Source of the DNA: Streptomyces sp. ST2-7A
GTDB taxonomy: Bacteria; Actinomycetota; Actinomycetes; Streptomycetales; Streptomycetaceae
Reading direction: 5' to 3'
Assembly: GCF_021390475.1 (NCBI RefSeq)
Contig: NZ_JAJUWS010000026.1
Location: forward strand, 31,941-95,940
Length of the DNA stretch: 64,000 nt
The notes beneath the pieces were generated by a model that did no database searches, was not told the DNA's origin, and saw only the letters and a list, made by a program, of their open reading frames with translations. A program made the translations under genes and the position numbers. Numbering within the stretch: position 1 is the stretch's first letter; every line of letters begins with the position of its first letter. This document shows positions 16,269-25,269 of this stretch, piece by piece.

Positions 16269-16807
16269 AAAGGGATCCTGTGGTGGGAGGGGGTGCCAGG
16301 GGCCGAGGCTCGCCCGGGTGAGGGCTTTCCGGAGGTGCCGGTCGACCGGTCGGAGGAACCGGAGGGAACCATCAGTGGGTTCTCTTCACCGATGGCGGTC
16401 TGTGTGATGACGCTCGCCTGGTCTCGGCGGAGAGAGCCGGTAGTTGACACCGCCTCTCGCCCCCGAGCCACAGGGAAGGTGCCCGGTGGGCGGTGACCCC
16501 GACGGCGGTGCTGCCGCCGGAGAGTCGGCGCTCCGGGCAGGCTGTCGTGGCCTCGAAGATCCGGTCGGTGGCCCGGGGGCGCCTTGGCGATGGTGTCGCT
16601 GTACATCTCCCGGGTGAGTTTCGCGTCGCTGGCGCCTGTGTGAGCGAAGGTGACCTCCGCCTTGTGCGGGAAGCGGGGACTCCCGCCCGTGGTCGCACCG
16701 TCGAGTTCGTTCAGCGCGGGGCAGCCGAGAGCGGTGGCGACGCGAACTCGCAGGGGGAGAGGCCCCTTGCGCTGGACAGGGGTAGCGCGGTGCGGCTCGG
16801 GACGGGG
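16269..16807. other. intergenic stretch, possible decayed coding sequence
   Basis: No intact gene is convincing in these 540 bases. On the minus strand a segment reads HKAEVTFAHTGASDAKL, then TREMYSDTIAKAP. It then continues sensibly only in another frame (RATDRIFEATTACPERRLSG), which looks like a frameshifted remnant of unknown origin. Confidence 0.3.
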
Positions 16808-17251
16808 TCAGTGGCCGAGGTGGCGCAGGCAGTCCTCGAAGGTGGCGTGCGTGACGTCCGCGGGTCCGGCATGTCGGTTGTACCAGGCGGTATCCAGACG
16901 CTCCTCGTGCTGCTGGTGGCCGGCTCGGCACCGCAGTTGGATCCGGTCGTCGGTGGAGAGGACGAGCCAATCCCGATACGCCCCGCATCCAGCGCAGGTG
17001 ACGACCTGCTGGTCGAGGACAAGCGGCCACGGCCAGGGCATCATCCGGCCGCCGAGCTGGGCGGGTCCGGGAATCCGCAGCTCCGGGGGAGGGAAGTCGT
17101 CCACCATCGGCATCGGCTCCTCCGATCGGGGGGCGGGCTCGGTCGGGGTGTCCTCCGGCGGCACGGCCCCGCCCGACCCCCTGGCCGGGCGGGGGAGCGG
17201 ACGCCGGAGGCCGGTGGTCTCCTTCACCCGGCGACGTATGCGGTGCACCAC
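16808..17251 (-). CDS. putative zinc-ribbon protein downstream of relaxase
   Basis: This 147-residue protein starts at ATG 17251, about 13 bases after the end of the overlong relaxase frame. The N-terminal 70 residues are basic and proline-rich. The C-terminal half holds CAGCGAYRDW and LRCRAGHQQHEERL, a likely Cys2-CysHis metal site with about 20 residues between the pairs. No named family is recognised. It lies at the end of the minus-strand mobilisation operon and may be an accessory of it. Confidence 0.55.
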   Translation of the reverse strand: MVHRIRRRVKETTGLRRPLPRPARGSGGAVPPEDTPTEPAPRSEEPMPMVDDFPPPELRIPGPAQLGGRMMPWPWPLVLDQQVVTCAGCGAYRDWLVLSTDDRIQLRCRAGHQQHEERLDTAWYNRHAGPADVTHATFEDCLRHLGH

Positions 17252-17263
17252 CCTGGTCCTCCC

Positions 17264-19015
17264 TCATCTCGTCCTGCGCGTCCGATGAGCATGTTCCGAG
17301 CCCCCGACCCGCTTCAATTCACCCGACCCATAATCATTTTCGGCCCGGCCGGGCGGCCTCGTCGTGCTGCGCGTTGGTCGGTCACGTTTCCCGGGCGGCG
17401 GGGCGTGTGGTGGGTGGGGGCGTCGGCGGGGAGGTCGGCGGTGTGGCGCAGACGCCAGGTCAGGACGTCGCTGAGGGAGTGTGCGCTGGCCAACTCCCGT
17501 TGTCCGGCGGCGTCGGTGAGCAGGGTGGCGGGGTCGTGGGGGGTGGTTTCGAGGTCGGTGAGGGTGGCGGCCAGGGCGGGCCAGCCGGGTTCGGCGAGGA
17601 TGCGCTCGGCCACCTCCGGCAGAGCACGGCGCAGCACGGCCGCCTGGCGGCGCTGGACAGGGCGGGGCAGATGTCGGCCGCGGTGGCGGAGGGCGCCCAG
17701 TGGGCCGGGGGCTGCGGCGCGGTAGGCGGCGCGCAGGTGGTCGGCGGCCTGGTGTGCGGCGGCGGGCGTGCCGGTGGGCGGTGGTGGTGATCAGGAAGAA
17801 CAGCATGTCGATGACCATCGCGGTGGTGGCGCCGTCCTCCCCGCGGCCCAGCGCGGGGCCGGCGTGGATCAGTTCCCGGGCGGCTCGGCGCAGCGCCCGG
17901 TCATGGCCGCGTTCGGCGCGAATGTGAGAGCGGGAGGCCCGCTCGAACGCGCGGGCCGCTTCGTGCAGGGCGTGGCGGGTGTGGGCGGCGGAGGTGAGGG
18001 CGAGGGCGTCCAGGACCTCACCGGTGGCGGCGATGTGCGCGGCGACCACGGCGTCCGGGCCGTGCTCGATGACCACCACCGCTTTCCGCGCGGCCGTCGT
18101 CGCCCGGCGGCGGGCGCCGGCCGGGTCGCCGGGTGCGGGGGAGGGGCCCGTGCGAGGGTCGGCGGGCGGGTCGTGGTGGGTGGTCCAGCGTTCCCGGATG
18201 CGGGGCAGGGAGAGGTCGGGGGCCAGCCGTGCGCCGGCGTAGAAGACCGGCTCGCCGTCCTTGTTCCGGTCCCCGGCCAGGGCCACCTTGTAACCCAGCA
18301 GGTCACCGGAAGGCGCCACACGTCGGCGGATCAACAGACCGGCGGCGGCCAATCGCTCGAAGAACTCCTCCTCACCCCACGCCCCGGCCACCGCACCCCG
18401 CACCGCCTCGCGCAACTCCTCCCGGGCCGTGCGCTCCCGGCCCTGGCGCCGGGCCTTGTGACGCTCGGCGCTGGTGGGCCGCTGCGCCGCGGTGCCGTCA
18501 CCTTGGTTGAGGCGACGCAGCCCCAATTCCACCTCCAGCGTTCGAGCCCGGTTCTGGACGCGGACGGCATCGTTGTGGAGGTGGGGTTTGTAGCCGTCCT
18601 CGCGCGCCAGGGTGGCGACGATGTGGATGTGGTCCTCGGCGTGCCGTACGGCCACCCATCGGCACCCCGCACCACTCTGCTCGGGATCATCGATACCGGC
18701 GGCGGCGACCATGCTGCGGGCGATGTCACCCCACTCCTCGTCCGTCAGGACGCGGTCCTCGGCGGCGTTGCGCACCGACAGGTGCCACACGTGCTTCCTC
18801 GGCCGGTCGGAGGCGTCGAGGTTCTCGATCGGCTGGTCGAGGAGTCGCTGGAGCTGTTTGAGGGTGGCGTTCCCCTCTCGGCCGGGATCGGGGGCGTTGT
18901 GGTCCCAGGAAGCGACCAGGTGGGGGTCGGTGTGCTCCTCGAACTTCCCCGGCCCGTACAGGTAGTGCAGGAGACCGAGCGTGCGCTGCCCGCGCTTGTG
19001 GATCCTGGGGATCAT
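17264..19015 (-). pseudogene. relaxase/mobilisation nuclease, frameshifted near its C-terminus
   Basis: The first 410 residues encode a plasmid mobilisation relaxase. They begin MIPRIHKRGQRTLGLLHYL and include the metal-binding VRHAEDHIHIVATL motif near residue 135. A long helical region follows, with an EHGPDAVVAAH segment and a membrane-like stretch (MVIDMLFFLITTTA). From about 17780 this frame becomes an Arg/Pro-rich run to 17264. Another frame there reads naturally: TPAAAHQAADHLRAAYRAAA, RRALPEVAERILAEPGWPAL, DLETTPHDPATLL, ending at 17314. A one-base change near 17770-17800 therefore separates two parts of one protein of about 565 residues. Whether this is a mutation or a sequencing error in a repetitive cac/cgc tract cannot be decided here. 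The nuclease domain itself is intact. Confidence 0.75.
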
Positions 19016-19019
19016 GCCG

Positions 19020-19709
19020 CTACGGCTCCCGGTCCCGCTGGAGAAGTTGATCGGTGGCGTGCTGGACCCGCCGGACGGCTCGTTCGGTGGCCGCGAGAAC
19101 CGCGTCGAGTTCCGGTGGACGGGCTCCGGAGTTGACCGCGCGGGCGACCTGATTGAGGTTGTTGCCGACCCGGCCGAGGTGACGGCGGGCGGCGAACAGT
19201 TCGGCGACCAGTTCTCGTTCCCCGGCGATCGTGCTCGCGGTCCGGTCGAGGTCGCGTGCGGCGCCGAGGGCCGCTCGGGCGAGGAAACCGGCGACAGTGA
19301 GACCGGCGGTTTTGGCTCCGGCGCTCACGAGTGCGAGTTCCTCGTCACTGAAGCGGGTGGTGCGAACATGAGGACGCTGACGGCGTTGGTACTTGCGACG
19401 TCTTGTCCGAGGTGGCGGGTCGACGGGGAGGGGAGCAGCGGGCTCACCGTTTCCGCCTTCTCCTTGTCGTCGCGATCCGCCCTCGGTCGAGGCTTCCTCG
19501 TCAGGCGTCCCCCGGCGCCGGACGCTTCCCTGCGCCGAGGGGGCAGGGGAACCCTTGGATACTCCGCCCGGGGCGGAGTATCCAAGTGGATAACTTGCTC
19601 CGCCGGTGGCCGGGGTGGGGTGTTCCGGCGCGGGGGAGGGGATCGGGTTCGTCCCCGTTGAAATGCTCCGGGTGATGGGGCCATCCGCGAGGTGGGTGGG
19701 GTGGGCCAT
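19020..19709 (-). CDS. MobC-like relaxosome accessory protein
   Basis: This 229-residue protein has a proline/glycine-rich N-terminus of about 105 residues. A MobC-type DNA-binding and relaxase-contact region follows: TTRFSDEELALVSAGAKTAG, LTVAGFLARAALGAARDL and the signature LFAARRHLGRVGNNLNQVA. The ATG at 19709 is preceded by GAAGGA. The stop lies four bases before the relaxase start. Proteins of this family bind oriT and help the relaxase nick. The N-terminal coding region contains a perfect 15-bp inverted repeat. Confidence 0.8.
   Translation of the reverse strand: MAHPTHLADGPITRSISTGTNPIPSPAPEHPTPATGGASYPLGYSAPGGVSKGSPAPSAQGSVRRRGTPDEEASTEGGSRRQGEGGNGEPAAPLPVDPPPRTRRRKYQRRQRPHVRTTRFSDEELALVSAGAKTAGLTVAGFLARAALGAARDLDRTASTIAGERELVAELFAARRHLGRVGNNLNQVARAVNSGARPPELDAVLAATERAVRRVQHATDQLLQRDREP
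19554..19586. repeat. perfect 15-bp inverted repeat inside mobC-like gene
   Basis: The arm cttggatactccgcc at 19554-19568 is followed by three bases and its exact complement at 19572-19586. It falls in the part of the MobC-like gene that encodes the low-complexity linker, where sequence is under weak protein constraint. AT-containing sequence (gtggataacttgctccg) follows. The position, beside relaxase and MobC genes, makes it a candidate oriT structure. Confidence 0.5.
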
Positions 19710-19798
19710 GGCGTTTTCCTTCGTGGAGGGGGTGGTGGCCCGGCATCGTGCCGGGCCACCCGTAGGGTCCTGTGGGGCTTCGGATCGGTGCGGTGTGT

Positions 19799-19990
19799 TC
19801 AGCCGCACTCGGGGCATCGTTCGAGGTGGCCGTTGAGGGCCCTGGCCATCCGGGCCCTGGTCGAGGCGGCGTGCTTCGCGCTGGACTTCGCCGATGGCTT
19901 GCCGGCGTGTTGCCGGGCGTGGGCGCTCAGGTAGCCGATCTCCCGCTCGTACTCCTCGCGCAGGCTCGCGAATCGGGGACAGGTCCTCAT
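19799..19990 (-). CDS. small basic protein with C-terminal CPxC
   Basis: This 63-residue ORF starts MRTCPRFASLREEYEREIGY, has a basic middle (KPSAKSSAKHAASTRAR) and ends RCPECG. Two Cys-Pro pairs suggest a small metal site. It overlaps the stop of the DUF2637 gene by four bases and lies upstream of the MobC-like gene, so it fits into the operon. No family is recognised. Confidence 0.45.
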   Translation of the reverse strand: MRTCPRFASLREEYEREIGYLSAHARQHAGKPSAKSSAKHAASTRARMARALNGHLERCPECG

Positions 19991-21756
19991 CGGGCGGTGC
20001 TCCTCGTCTTCGTGGTGGCTTCTTCGGTGCGCAGGCGTTGCAGGACGAGGCTCAGCCGGTCGTTCCGGCCGCCCCTCAGACCTTCGCGCCGCAGGATTTC
20101 CCGCAGTTGGACCCTGGTGACGGCCTGGTTGCCGTCCCGTGCGAGCAGGGCGGGGACGTGGGGGCGGACCTGCTCGACCAGGTGCTCTACCGACTGCTCC
20201 GGCTCGCGCGGCGCACGCCGGGCGGGCGGGCCGGGGGACCGGTCCCGCCGGTCCCCCGACGTGTTCGCCCTCGCGGAGGGTTCCCGACGGCGGGCCACAT
20301 CCGATGCCCGGTCCCCGGTCCCGAGGGGACGGTCCCCGGTTCCCGGGGCGGGATTCGCGGTCCCCGCCGTGCCGTTCCCGGTCCCCGGAGCACGGTCCCC
20401 GCCGGCCGGGGCGCGGTCCCCGGTTCCGCAGGGACGGTCCTCGCTATCCGGTCCCCGCTCCCCGGTGCCGGGGACCGGTCCCCTCTCCTCGTGCGGTCCC
20501 CGGTCCCCGGCAGGGTGGGTGTCGGTCCCCGGGAACCGGTCCCCGGCTCTTGGCCGACGGTCCCCTGCGGAGTCGTTTCCCTGCCGGCTCGGGAGGTGCT
20601 CCCGGTCCCCGGTCCCCGGCTTTCCTTCCCGGCTCCCGGTTCCCGCGACACCGTCCCCGTTCTCCGGTCCCCGGGCCCCCGTTCCGGGGACCGGTCCCTT
20701 CTCCCGGTGTGGTCCCCGGTCCCCGGCAGGGTGGGCGCCGGTCCCCGCGTCACGGTCCCCGGCTCCAGCCTCATGGTCCCCACTCCTGCCGAGAGGGTCC
20801 CGGCTATCCGGTCCTCGATTCCCGACCCCGGTCCCCGGTCCCCCGTCCTCGTGCGGTCCCCGGTCCCCGGTCGGGGTGCTGTTGGTGTCGGTGCGGGGTG
20901 TGCCGTAGGGGGACCAGGGGGAGGGCAGAGGGACCGTCGCCAGGGTGAGGGCGTGGCGGCGGGCGGCGAGCTGGTCGAGCAGTTCGGCGCGACGGACGGG
21001 GTCGGTCCCCACCGAGGCTTTGCCCAGGGCCTTGGACAGCCGGCGGGTGAGGCGTCGACCGCGTCGGTTCCGCTGCTGTTGGGGGGTCATCTCGGCGAGG
21101 GCTGCGGCCAGGGCGACGGCGCGGGCGGTGGCACGGTCGCGGGTGATCTGCGCGGCGTCCCGGTCCCGGGCGGCCAGGCCCAGGCGGGAGAGGAGACGTT
21201 CGCGCCCCTCCCGCGCGAGGGTGGCGATCAGGCCCCGGGAGCCGGCTTCGGGGGAGCGCAGCCGCACCTCCAGGCCCATGGCCAGGTGCCAGAGCATCGC
21301 CGCCATCACGGGGCCCACGAAGGCGCGGACGGTGCCGCCGACCGGCCCGCTCTCGGCGTAGGCGGGGATCACCTGCACGGCGGTGATGACCCAGATCAGG
21401 GTGCCCGGCACTCCCGGTGCTCCCTGGGTGACCAGGTTCTGTCTGGCCATCAGCGCGGTGGCGAAGAGGGCGAGTTCGGCAGCTGCGAACATCGCGGCGC
21501 GTTCGGCGGTGCCGGCCATGTCGAGGTGATTGGCGGCGAAGCGCCAGCTGGTGTCGGCGCTGTAGGCGGTGCAGGCCAGCGCGGCCAGGGCGGCGACCTT
21601 GACGGCCGGGTTGCCCGAACGCTTCCGCGGACGCCGGGCACGCCGCAGGATCGCCCAACCGGTCAGGCCTAGGAGGCAGGCGCCGGTGGGAACACCGAGG
21701 GCGAGGAGGAGGGAGAGGTCGGGGGCGAGACCGAGGGAGGGCAGGGGGAGGGTCAT
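19987..21756 (-). CDS. DUF2637/Spd-like membrane protein with long repeat domain
   Basis: This 589-residue protein has four or five membrane segments in its first 210 residues (LSLLLALGVPTGACLLGLTG, VAALAALACTAYSADTSW, MFAAAELALFATALMA, LIWVITAVQVIPAY). The layout is as in DUF2637 proteins of actinobacterial plasmids, which are associated with spread of plasmids in mycelium. Residues 215-300 are basic and helical. Residues 300-520 are a low-complexity domain of Gly-Asp-Arg, Gly-Pro and Pro-Gly-Thr-Gly units. A final domain of 65 residues (VEHLVEQVRPHVPALLARDG, AVTRVQLREILRREGL) looks like a helix-turn-helix. The start ATG overlaps the stop of the WhiB gene. The repeat domain makes it unusually long. 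Confidence 0.7.
   Translation of the reverse strand: MTLPLPSLGLAPDLSLLLALGVPTGACLLGLTGWAILRRARRPRKRSGNPAVKVAALAALACTAYSADTSWRFAANHLDMAGTAERAAMFAAAELALFATALMARQNLVTQGAPGVPGTLIWVITAVQVIPAYAESGPVGGTVRAFVGPVMAAMLWHLAMGLEVRLRSPEAGSRGLIATLAREGRERLLSRLGLAARDRDAAQITRDRATARAVALAAALAEMTPQQQRNRRGRRLTRRLSKALGKASVGTDPVRRAELLDQLAARRHALTLATVPLPSPWSPYGTPRTDTNSTPTGDRGPHEDGGPGTGVGNRGPDSRDPLGRSGDHEAGAGDRDAGTGAHPAGDRGPHREKGPVPGTGARGPENGDGVAGTGSREGKPGTGDREHLPSRQGNDSAGDRRPRAGDRFPGTDTHPAGDRGPHEERGPVPGTGERGPDSEDRPCGTGDRAPAGGDRAPGTGNGTAGTANPAPGTGDRPLGTGDRASDVARRREPSARANTSGDRRDRSPGPPARRAPREPEQSVEHLVEQVRPHVPALLARDGNQAVTRVQLREILRREGLRGGRNDRLSLVLQRLRTEEATTKTRSTAR
20270..20905. repeat. imperfect tandem repeats coding Gly-Asp-Arg / Pro-Gly-Thr-Gly units
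   Basis: The plus strand shows dozens of short imperfect copies of cggtccccg, ggtccccggt and gttcccgg-like units. They encode the repetitive domain of the DUF2637-like protein on the minus strand. Units recur every 15-30 bases with many substitutions. This should be prone to slippage and length variation between strains. Confidence 0.7.
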
Positions 21757-22385
21757 GCTGCCTTTCCGAGAGGGGACTGCGCGGATGGCCGCCGGACCGG
21801 CCGGGGGGTGGGGGCCGGAGTGGAGGGAGCCTCGGCCGTGGAGGGGGCCGACCGCTTCCTTCCCCTGCTCCCGGCTCGGGGCATGCCGTGGTTCCGGTCG
21901 CGGTCCAGGACCTTGTCGGCTGCCTGCCGCAGCAGGTCGCGGGCGTGTTTGGGGTTGATCCGCAGGGCGAGGGCCAGTCGTTCGGGGCGCCAGCCCCGGA
22001 CGTAGGCGTGGTCGATGACCACGCGGCGTTCGGTTTCGCTCAGGTGGACATCGCGGCCCTTGAAGAAGGCGATCACGCGGCTGTGGTCCAGGCGGTGGGA
22101 CAGGCCCTCGTGCCAGGGGCGGCGCTCGGCCTCGGTCAGCCCGCCCCAGGTGCCCTCTCGCAGGCCGTTCTCCAGGGCGTGGTTGAGGCACTCGCGGCGC
22201 ACCGGGCACGGGTCACACAGCTCTTTGGCCTCGGCGATGGCCTCGTGGTCGCGGGGGAGTGGGAAGAAGAGGGCGTCCGCGTCCCCGGGGTCCATGCCCC
22301 GGCACCCGGCGCGGGCCTGCCAGCTGGTGTCGCCGATACCGCGCAGGTCGGTGGCCGGCGCATCGGGGGTGGTGAGGTCTCGCAC
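21753..22385 (-). CDS. WhiB-family iron-sulfur regulator
   Basis: This 210-residue protein has the four WhiB cysteines: one in ARAGCRGMDPGDADALFFP and three in CDPCPVRRECL. The usual GLREGTWGGLTEAER turn follows them. These residues bind a [4Fe-4S] cluster in the family. The C-terminal 90 residues hold a second helical, basic region (YVRGWRPERLALALRINPKH ARDLL) resembling a sigma-4-like helix-turn-helix, then a disordered tail. The GTG at 22385 is preceded by GGAG. Plasmid-borne WhiB proteins with such extensions regulate element or host genes. It is coupled to the DUF2637 gene by a four-base overlap. Confidence 0.85.
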   Translation of the reverse strand: MRDLTTPDAPATDLRGIGDTSWQARAGCRGMDPGDADALFFPLPRDHEAIAEAKELCDPCPVRRECLNHALENGLREGTWGGLTEAERRPWHEGLSHRLDHSRVIAFFKGRDVHLSETERRVVIDHAYVRGWRPERLALALRINPKHARDLLRQAADKVLDRDRNHGMPRAGSRGRKRSAPSTAEAPSTPAPTPRPVRRPSAQSPLGKAA

Positions 22386-22456
22386 GGTGGTCTCCGGTGT
22401 GGCCGCCGCGCCTCCCGGCCGGAGCCGGGAGGCGGGAGTGGTGGGGTGGGGGTGGG

Positions 22457-23149
22457 TCAGGTGGTTTCGGGCTGCCGGGCCCGGTGGGCCGCGGCGCGGT
22501 CGACGCGACCCGGATGCGGGGTCGCGCGGGGGGTACTGCCGCGTGCCGCGCCGTCGGGGGCGATCCGCCGGCGTCGGCACGGCTCGCCGACCGGGGCGTG
22601 GCACCACTCGCAGCGCACGGTCAGGGCGTCGGGCAGCCCCCGGGCGATGGCCGCCTCACGGGCCGCGCGGGCGGGCCGGTAGGGCGCCAGGGCTGCTCGG
22701 GCCCGGGCGGGGATGCAGGAGCCGACCTCCCGCAGCCGCGCCTCCAGTTCCGGGCGGGGCCGGGCGCCGGTGATCTGCCGGAGGTGGACCGGCGCGGTCC
22801 TCCCGCTCGCCACGGCACGTCGGGTACCGGCCAGTTCGGCGTTCCAGGCCACCGGATCATCCGGGTCGGCACCCGGGGTGGGGTCGGTGTGCCGTTGCAG
22901 GCGGTCGCGCCGATGGGCTCGCCATGCGCGGGCGATGTCCACCGGCATGATCGGGTACGGGGAGGTCAGGACGTGCTCACGGGCGACCACGCGGGCGTCC
23001 CAGCCCTGCGGCGTGGCGGCGGGGACCTCCGCGAGCAGCTCGTGCCAGCGGTCGAGCTGTTCGCGGACCTCGGCCGGGTCGGTGCGGATGGTGCGGGGGT
23101 CCAGCCGGCCGATGTAGGCCAGCAGGGCGGCGCTCTCTCGACGGTCCAC
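22457..23149 (-). CDS. actinobacterial plasmid protein with C-terminal zinc finger
   Basis: This 230-residue protein has an N-terminal helical region (RESAALLAYIGRLDPRTI, REQLDRWHELLAEVP) and a middle domain with VVAREHVLTSPYPIMPVDIA RAWRAHRRDR. The C-terminal Cys site CEWCHAPVGEPC is typical of zinc-finger ends of phage and plasmid proteins. It lies four bases after the helix-turn-helix gene, in the same operon. A role in replication or transfer regulation is inferred from context only. Confidence 0.6.
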   Translation of the reverse strand: MDRRESAALLAYIGRLDPRTIRTDPAEVREQLDRWHELLAEVPAATPQGWDARVVAREHVLTSPYPIMPVDIARAWRAHRRDRLQRHTDPTPGADPDDPVAWNAELAGTRRAVASGRTAPVHLRQITGARPRPELEARLREVGSCIPARARAALAPYRPARAAREAAIARGLPDALTVRCEWCHAPVGEPCRRRRIAPDGAARGSTPRATPHPGRVDRAAAHRARQPETT

Positions 23150-23152
23150 GGC

Positions 23153-24046
23153 TTACTCCGTTCCGGTCGGCTCGTCCAGGGCGGCCAGCAGGGCCGCGGT
23201 GTGCGCCTCGGCGCGGGTCATGCCACCGGGGCGGGCGGTGTTCCCACCGGTCGGGAAGCTGGGATGGGGGCGGGCCGGGGGGTGTTCCCGGGCGATCCAG
23301 GAGCGCCAGTCCGCGGCCCAGAGGTCCGCCGGGCGGGGGCCGTGGGCGGCCCGGTGGGCGCGCCACTTGGCGTCGGCGGCGCGCAGACCGTCCTCGCCGA
23401 GGCGGTCGAGGTGTCCCTGTTCGTGGATCCAGGCCCGGGTGGCGGGGTCCACCCGCCACTCGCCGGCCGGGGTCGGTGCACCGTCCCCACTGCCCTTCCT
23501 ACGGTTCACCTTCGGTTCTCTACGGTTCTGGGGGTCGGATCCCGTACCCCTGCCGGGTCGGATTCCGGCACCCCGGGGGGGCGGAATCCGCGCCCCTCCC
23601 GGGTCGGATTCCGTACCGGTCGGATTCCGTCGGGAGGGCTCGGATCCCGGCCCCCGCCGGGGGTGGATGCCGTACCGCCGCAACCTCGCCTCATCCGGCT
23701 CGGGCACCGGGACCGCTTCCGTCGGCGGCTCGGGATGCGGGTCCTCCCGCCGGGCGTGCTCGGTCTCGGCCGACCGGGCGGCGGCGTGGGGCAGGTGGTA
23801 GACCGTGGTCCGATGCGGGCCCCGCAGGTGGTCCAGCACCCGCAGTTCGCCGCCGGTGACGAGGGCGGCGATCGCGTCGCGCACCGCCGTCCGGCTCGCG
23901 TTCGTACGCGCCATCAGGCTGGTGAGCGAGGCCCAGGCGACGCACTGCTCGTCCGGGACCCGGTCGGCGATCGACAGCAGGACCAGCCGCGCGGTGCCCT
24001 TGGCGGCACTGTGTTCCCACACCCACTCGCGGGCCTCGACGCTCAT
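23153..24046 (-). CDS. helix-turn-helix protein, possible replication initiator
   Basis: This 297-residue protein begins MSVEAREWVWEHSAAKGTAR and shows an N-terminal winged helix (LVLLSIADRVPDEQCVAWAS LTSLMARTNASRTAVRDAIA ALVTGGEL) much like those of phage/plasmid replication proteins. The middle 90 residues are proline- and arginine-rich. The C-terminal 100 residues (WIHEQGHLDRLGEDGL, DLWAADWRSWIAREH) resemble the DNA-binding tails of the same families. It is the first gene of the minus-strand maintenance and mobilisation operon and reads away from a 780-bp intergenic region that could hold a replication origin. Confidence 0.6.
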   Translation of the reverse strand: MSVEAREWVWEHSAAKGTARLVLLSIADRVPDEQCVAWASLTSLMARTNASRTAVRDAIAALVTGGELRVLDHLRGPHRTTVYHLPHAAARSAETEHARREDPHPEPPTEAVPVPEPDEARLRRYGIHPRRGPGSEPSRRNPTGTESDPGGARIPPPRGAGIRPGRGTGSDPQNRREPKVNRRKGSGDGAPTPAGEWRVDPATRAWIHEQGHLDRLGEDGLRAADAKWRAHRAAHGPRPADLWAADWRSWIAREHPPARPHPSFPTGGNTARPGGMTRAEAHTAALLAALDEPTGTE

Positions 24047-24822
24047 CGCCCACCCCCGTTCACCTGCGGGAGGACACCCGCCGCAGCGGTGTGGGGGCGG
24101 GAGCGGGTGGGGTTGGGGAAGCGGGCGGCTGCCGCGCGGATCGGACCCTCGGTCCTTTTGCGCAGGGCAGAGCGCATGTAAGAATCTCCCTCGGTGTTGC
24201 CACGCTGAGACGCCCCGTGGAAGGGATCAGCGCGGTGATGATGGCGATCTCCGCCCTTGCCGGGGCGGTTCAGCCGTGAAGCGTTCGGCGTTCGGGAGTT
24301 GCCGCTCCCGGGCGCCGTCGCTGTGTGCGGGGTCTTATGAGGTCAGGGGTGGCGTGGGCTGCTCCTTGTGTTCGTCCTGCCGGCCGGGCTGCCCCGGCGA
24401 CGACGAACATACGCACGCACTCCCGACAAGATCCAGAGTTGGTTCAACAACTCGGTACAAGTCATAAGAGCGGGGACGCCATTACCGCAGGCGCAAGCGT
24501 GCCGGAGCCGGACCGGTCGGCATCGTGCCGGGGTGCTTCGCCCGGCCGGCTGGGGGAGGGACTCGCCTCGTGCGCCCGTCCTTTCGGCCGGAGCGCTCGT
24601 TGGGCCGGCATCCCGTCTCCTCCGTGCTCTTCGGGTCCTGGGTACGGCAAGGCCGACCCCGCGCTGTTTCCGCTTGTGGACAGCGCTGAGTGATCGTAAG
24701 CCGACAACAGCGCTCCGTGTCAACGGGGGAGAACGTTGGGGTGGGAGGGGCTCGTGTATCGTCCACACCTGTGAACGCCGCAGGAGGTGGGCGCGTGATC
24801 CTTGGCGAAGGGAGGTCAACCG
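24047..24822. promoter_or_regulatory. divergent intergenic region with repeats
   Basis: No convincing gene is present. The region must drive the minus-strand operon and the plus-strand XRE operon. A short AT-richer patch lies at 24430-24475 (gagttg, six bases, caactc). Near the XRE gene, acagcgct occurs at 24680-24687 and 24707-24714, and an inverted copy (gcgctgt) at 24661-24667. These are candidate sites for the XRE regulator. Confidence 0.4.
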
Positions 24823-25269
24823 ATGGGTGACGAGGTGAGCGAGGAGGGGCGGATCCTCGCGGAGAAGGTTGACCGCCTCTTCCAGGTGATCCACCCCACG
24901 GGGCGCGGCCCGTACTCCCTGCGCGAGGTGGCCCAGGGCATCGCCGACAGGGGAGGCCCGACCATGTCGGCGAGCTTCCTTCACCAGCTGCGAAAAGGGC
25001 AGCGGGACAACCCCGGCATCAAGTACCTCAAGGCTCTCGCGGATTTCTTCGGCGTCCCTCCCTCCTACTTCTTCGACGAGGAAGAAGGGCGGCGCGTGGA
25101 CACGGAGTTGTCCCTGCTGGAGTCCATGCGCGACAACCAGGTGCGCTCCGTGGCGCTGCGGGCTTCGGGCCTCTCTCCGGAGACCCTGCGGACCGTGCAG
25201 GCGATCATCGAGCGCGCCCGGGAGCTCGAAGGGCTGAACAAGGACGAGGGGCCCGGCGAGGACGCGTGA
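24823..25269 (+). CDS. XRE-family transcriptional regulator
   Basis: This 148-residue protein starts at ATG seven bases after GGGAGG. Residues 30-90 are an XRE helix-turn-helix (YSLREVAQGIADRGGPTMSA, FLHQLRKGQRDNPGIKYLKA, LADFFGVPPSYFF). The C-terminal half is helical (ESMRDNQVRSVALRASGLSP). It is the first gene of a plus-strand unit with an ImmA/IrrE peptidase and membrane proteins. Actinobacterial regulators of this kind are often cleaved by, or work with, the partnered peptidase. The acagcgct repeats upstream may be its operator. Confidence 0.85.
   Translation: MGDEVSEEGRILAEKVDRLFQVIHPTGRGPYSLREVAQGIADRGGPTMSASFLHQLRKGQRDNPGIKYLKALADFFGVPPSYFFDEEEGRRVDTELSLLESMRDNQVRSVALRASGLSPETLRTVQAIIERARELEGLNKDEGPGEDA

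Noticed and set aside
19894..21672. Plus-strand frame of 592 codons over the DUF2637-like gene
   Set aside because: It exists because the complementary repeats lack stops; membrane helices and ribosome site are on the minus strand.
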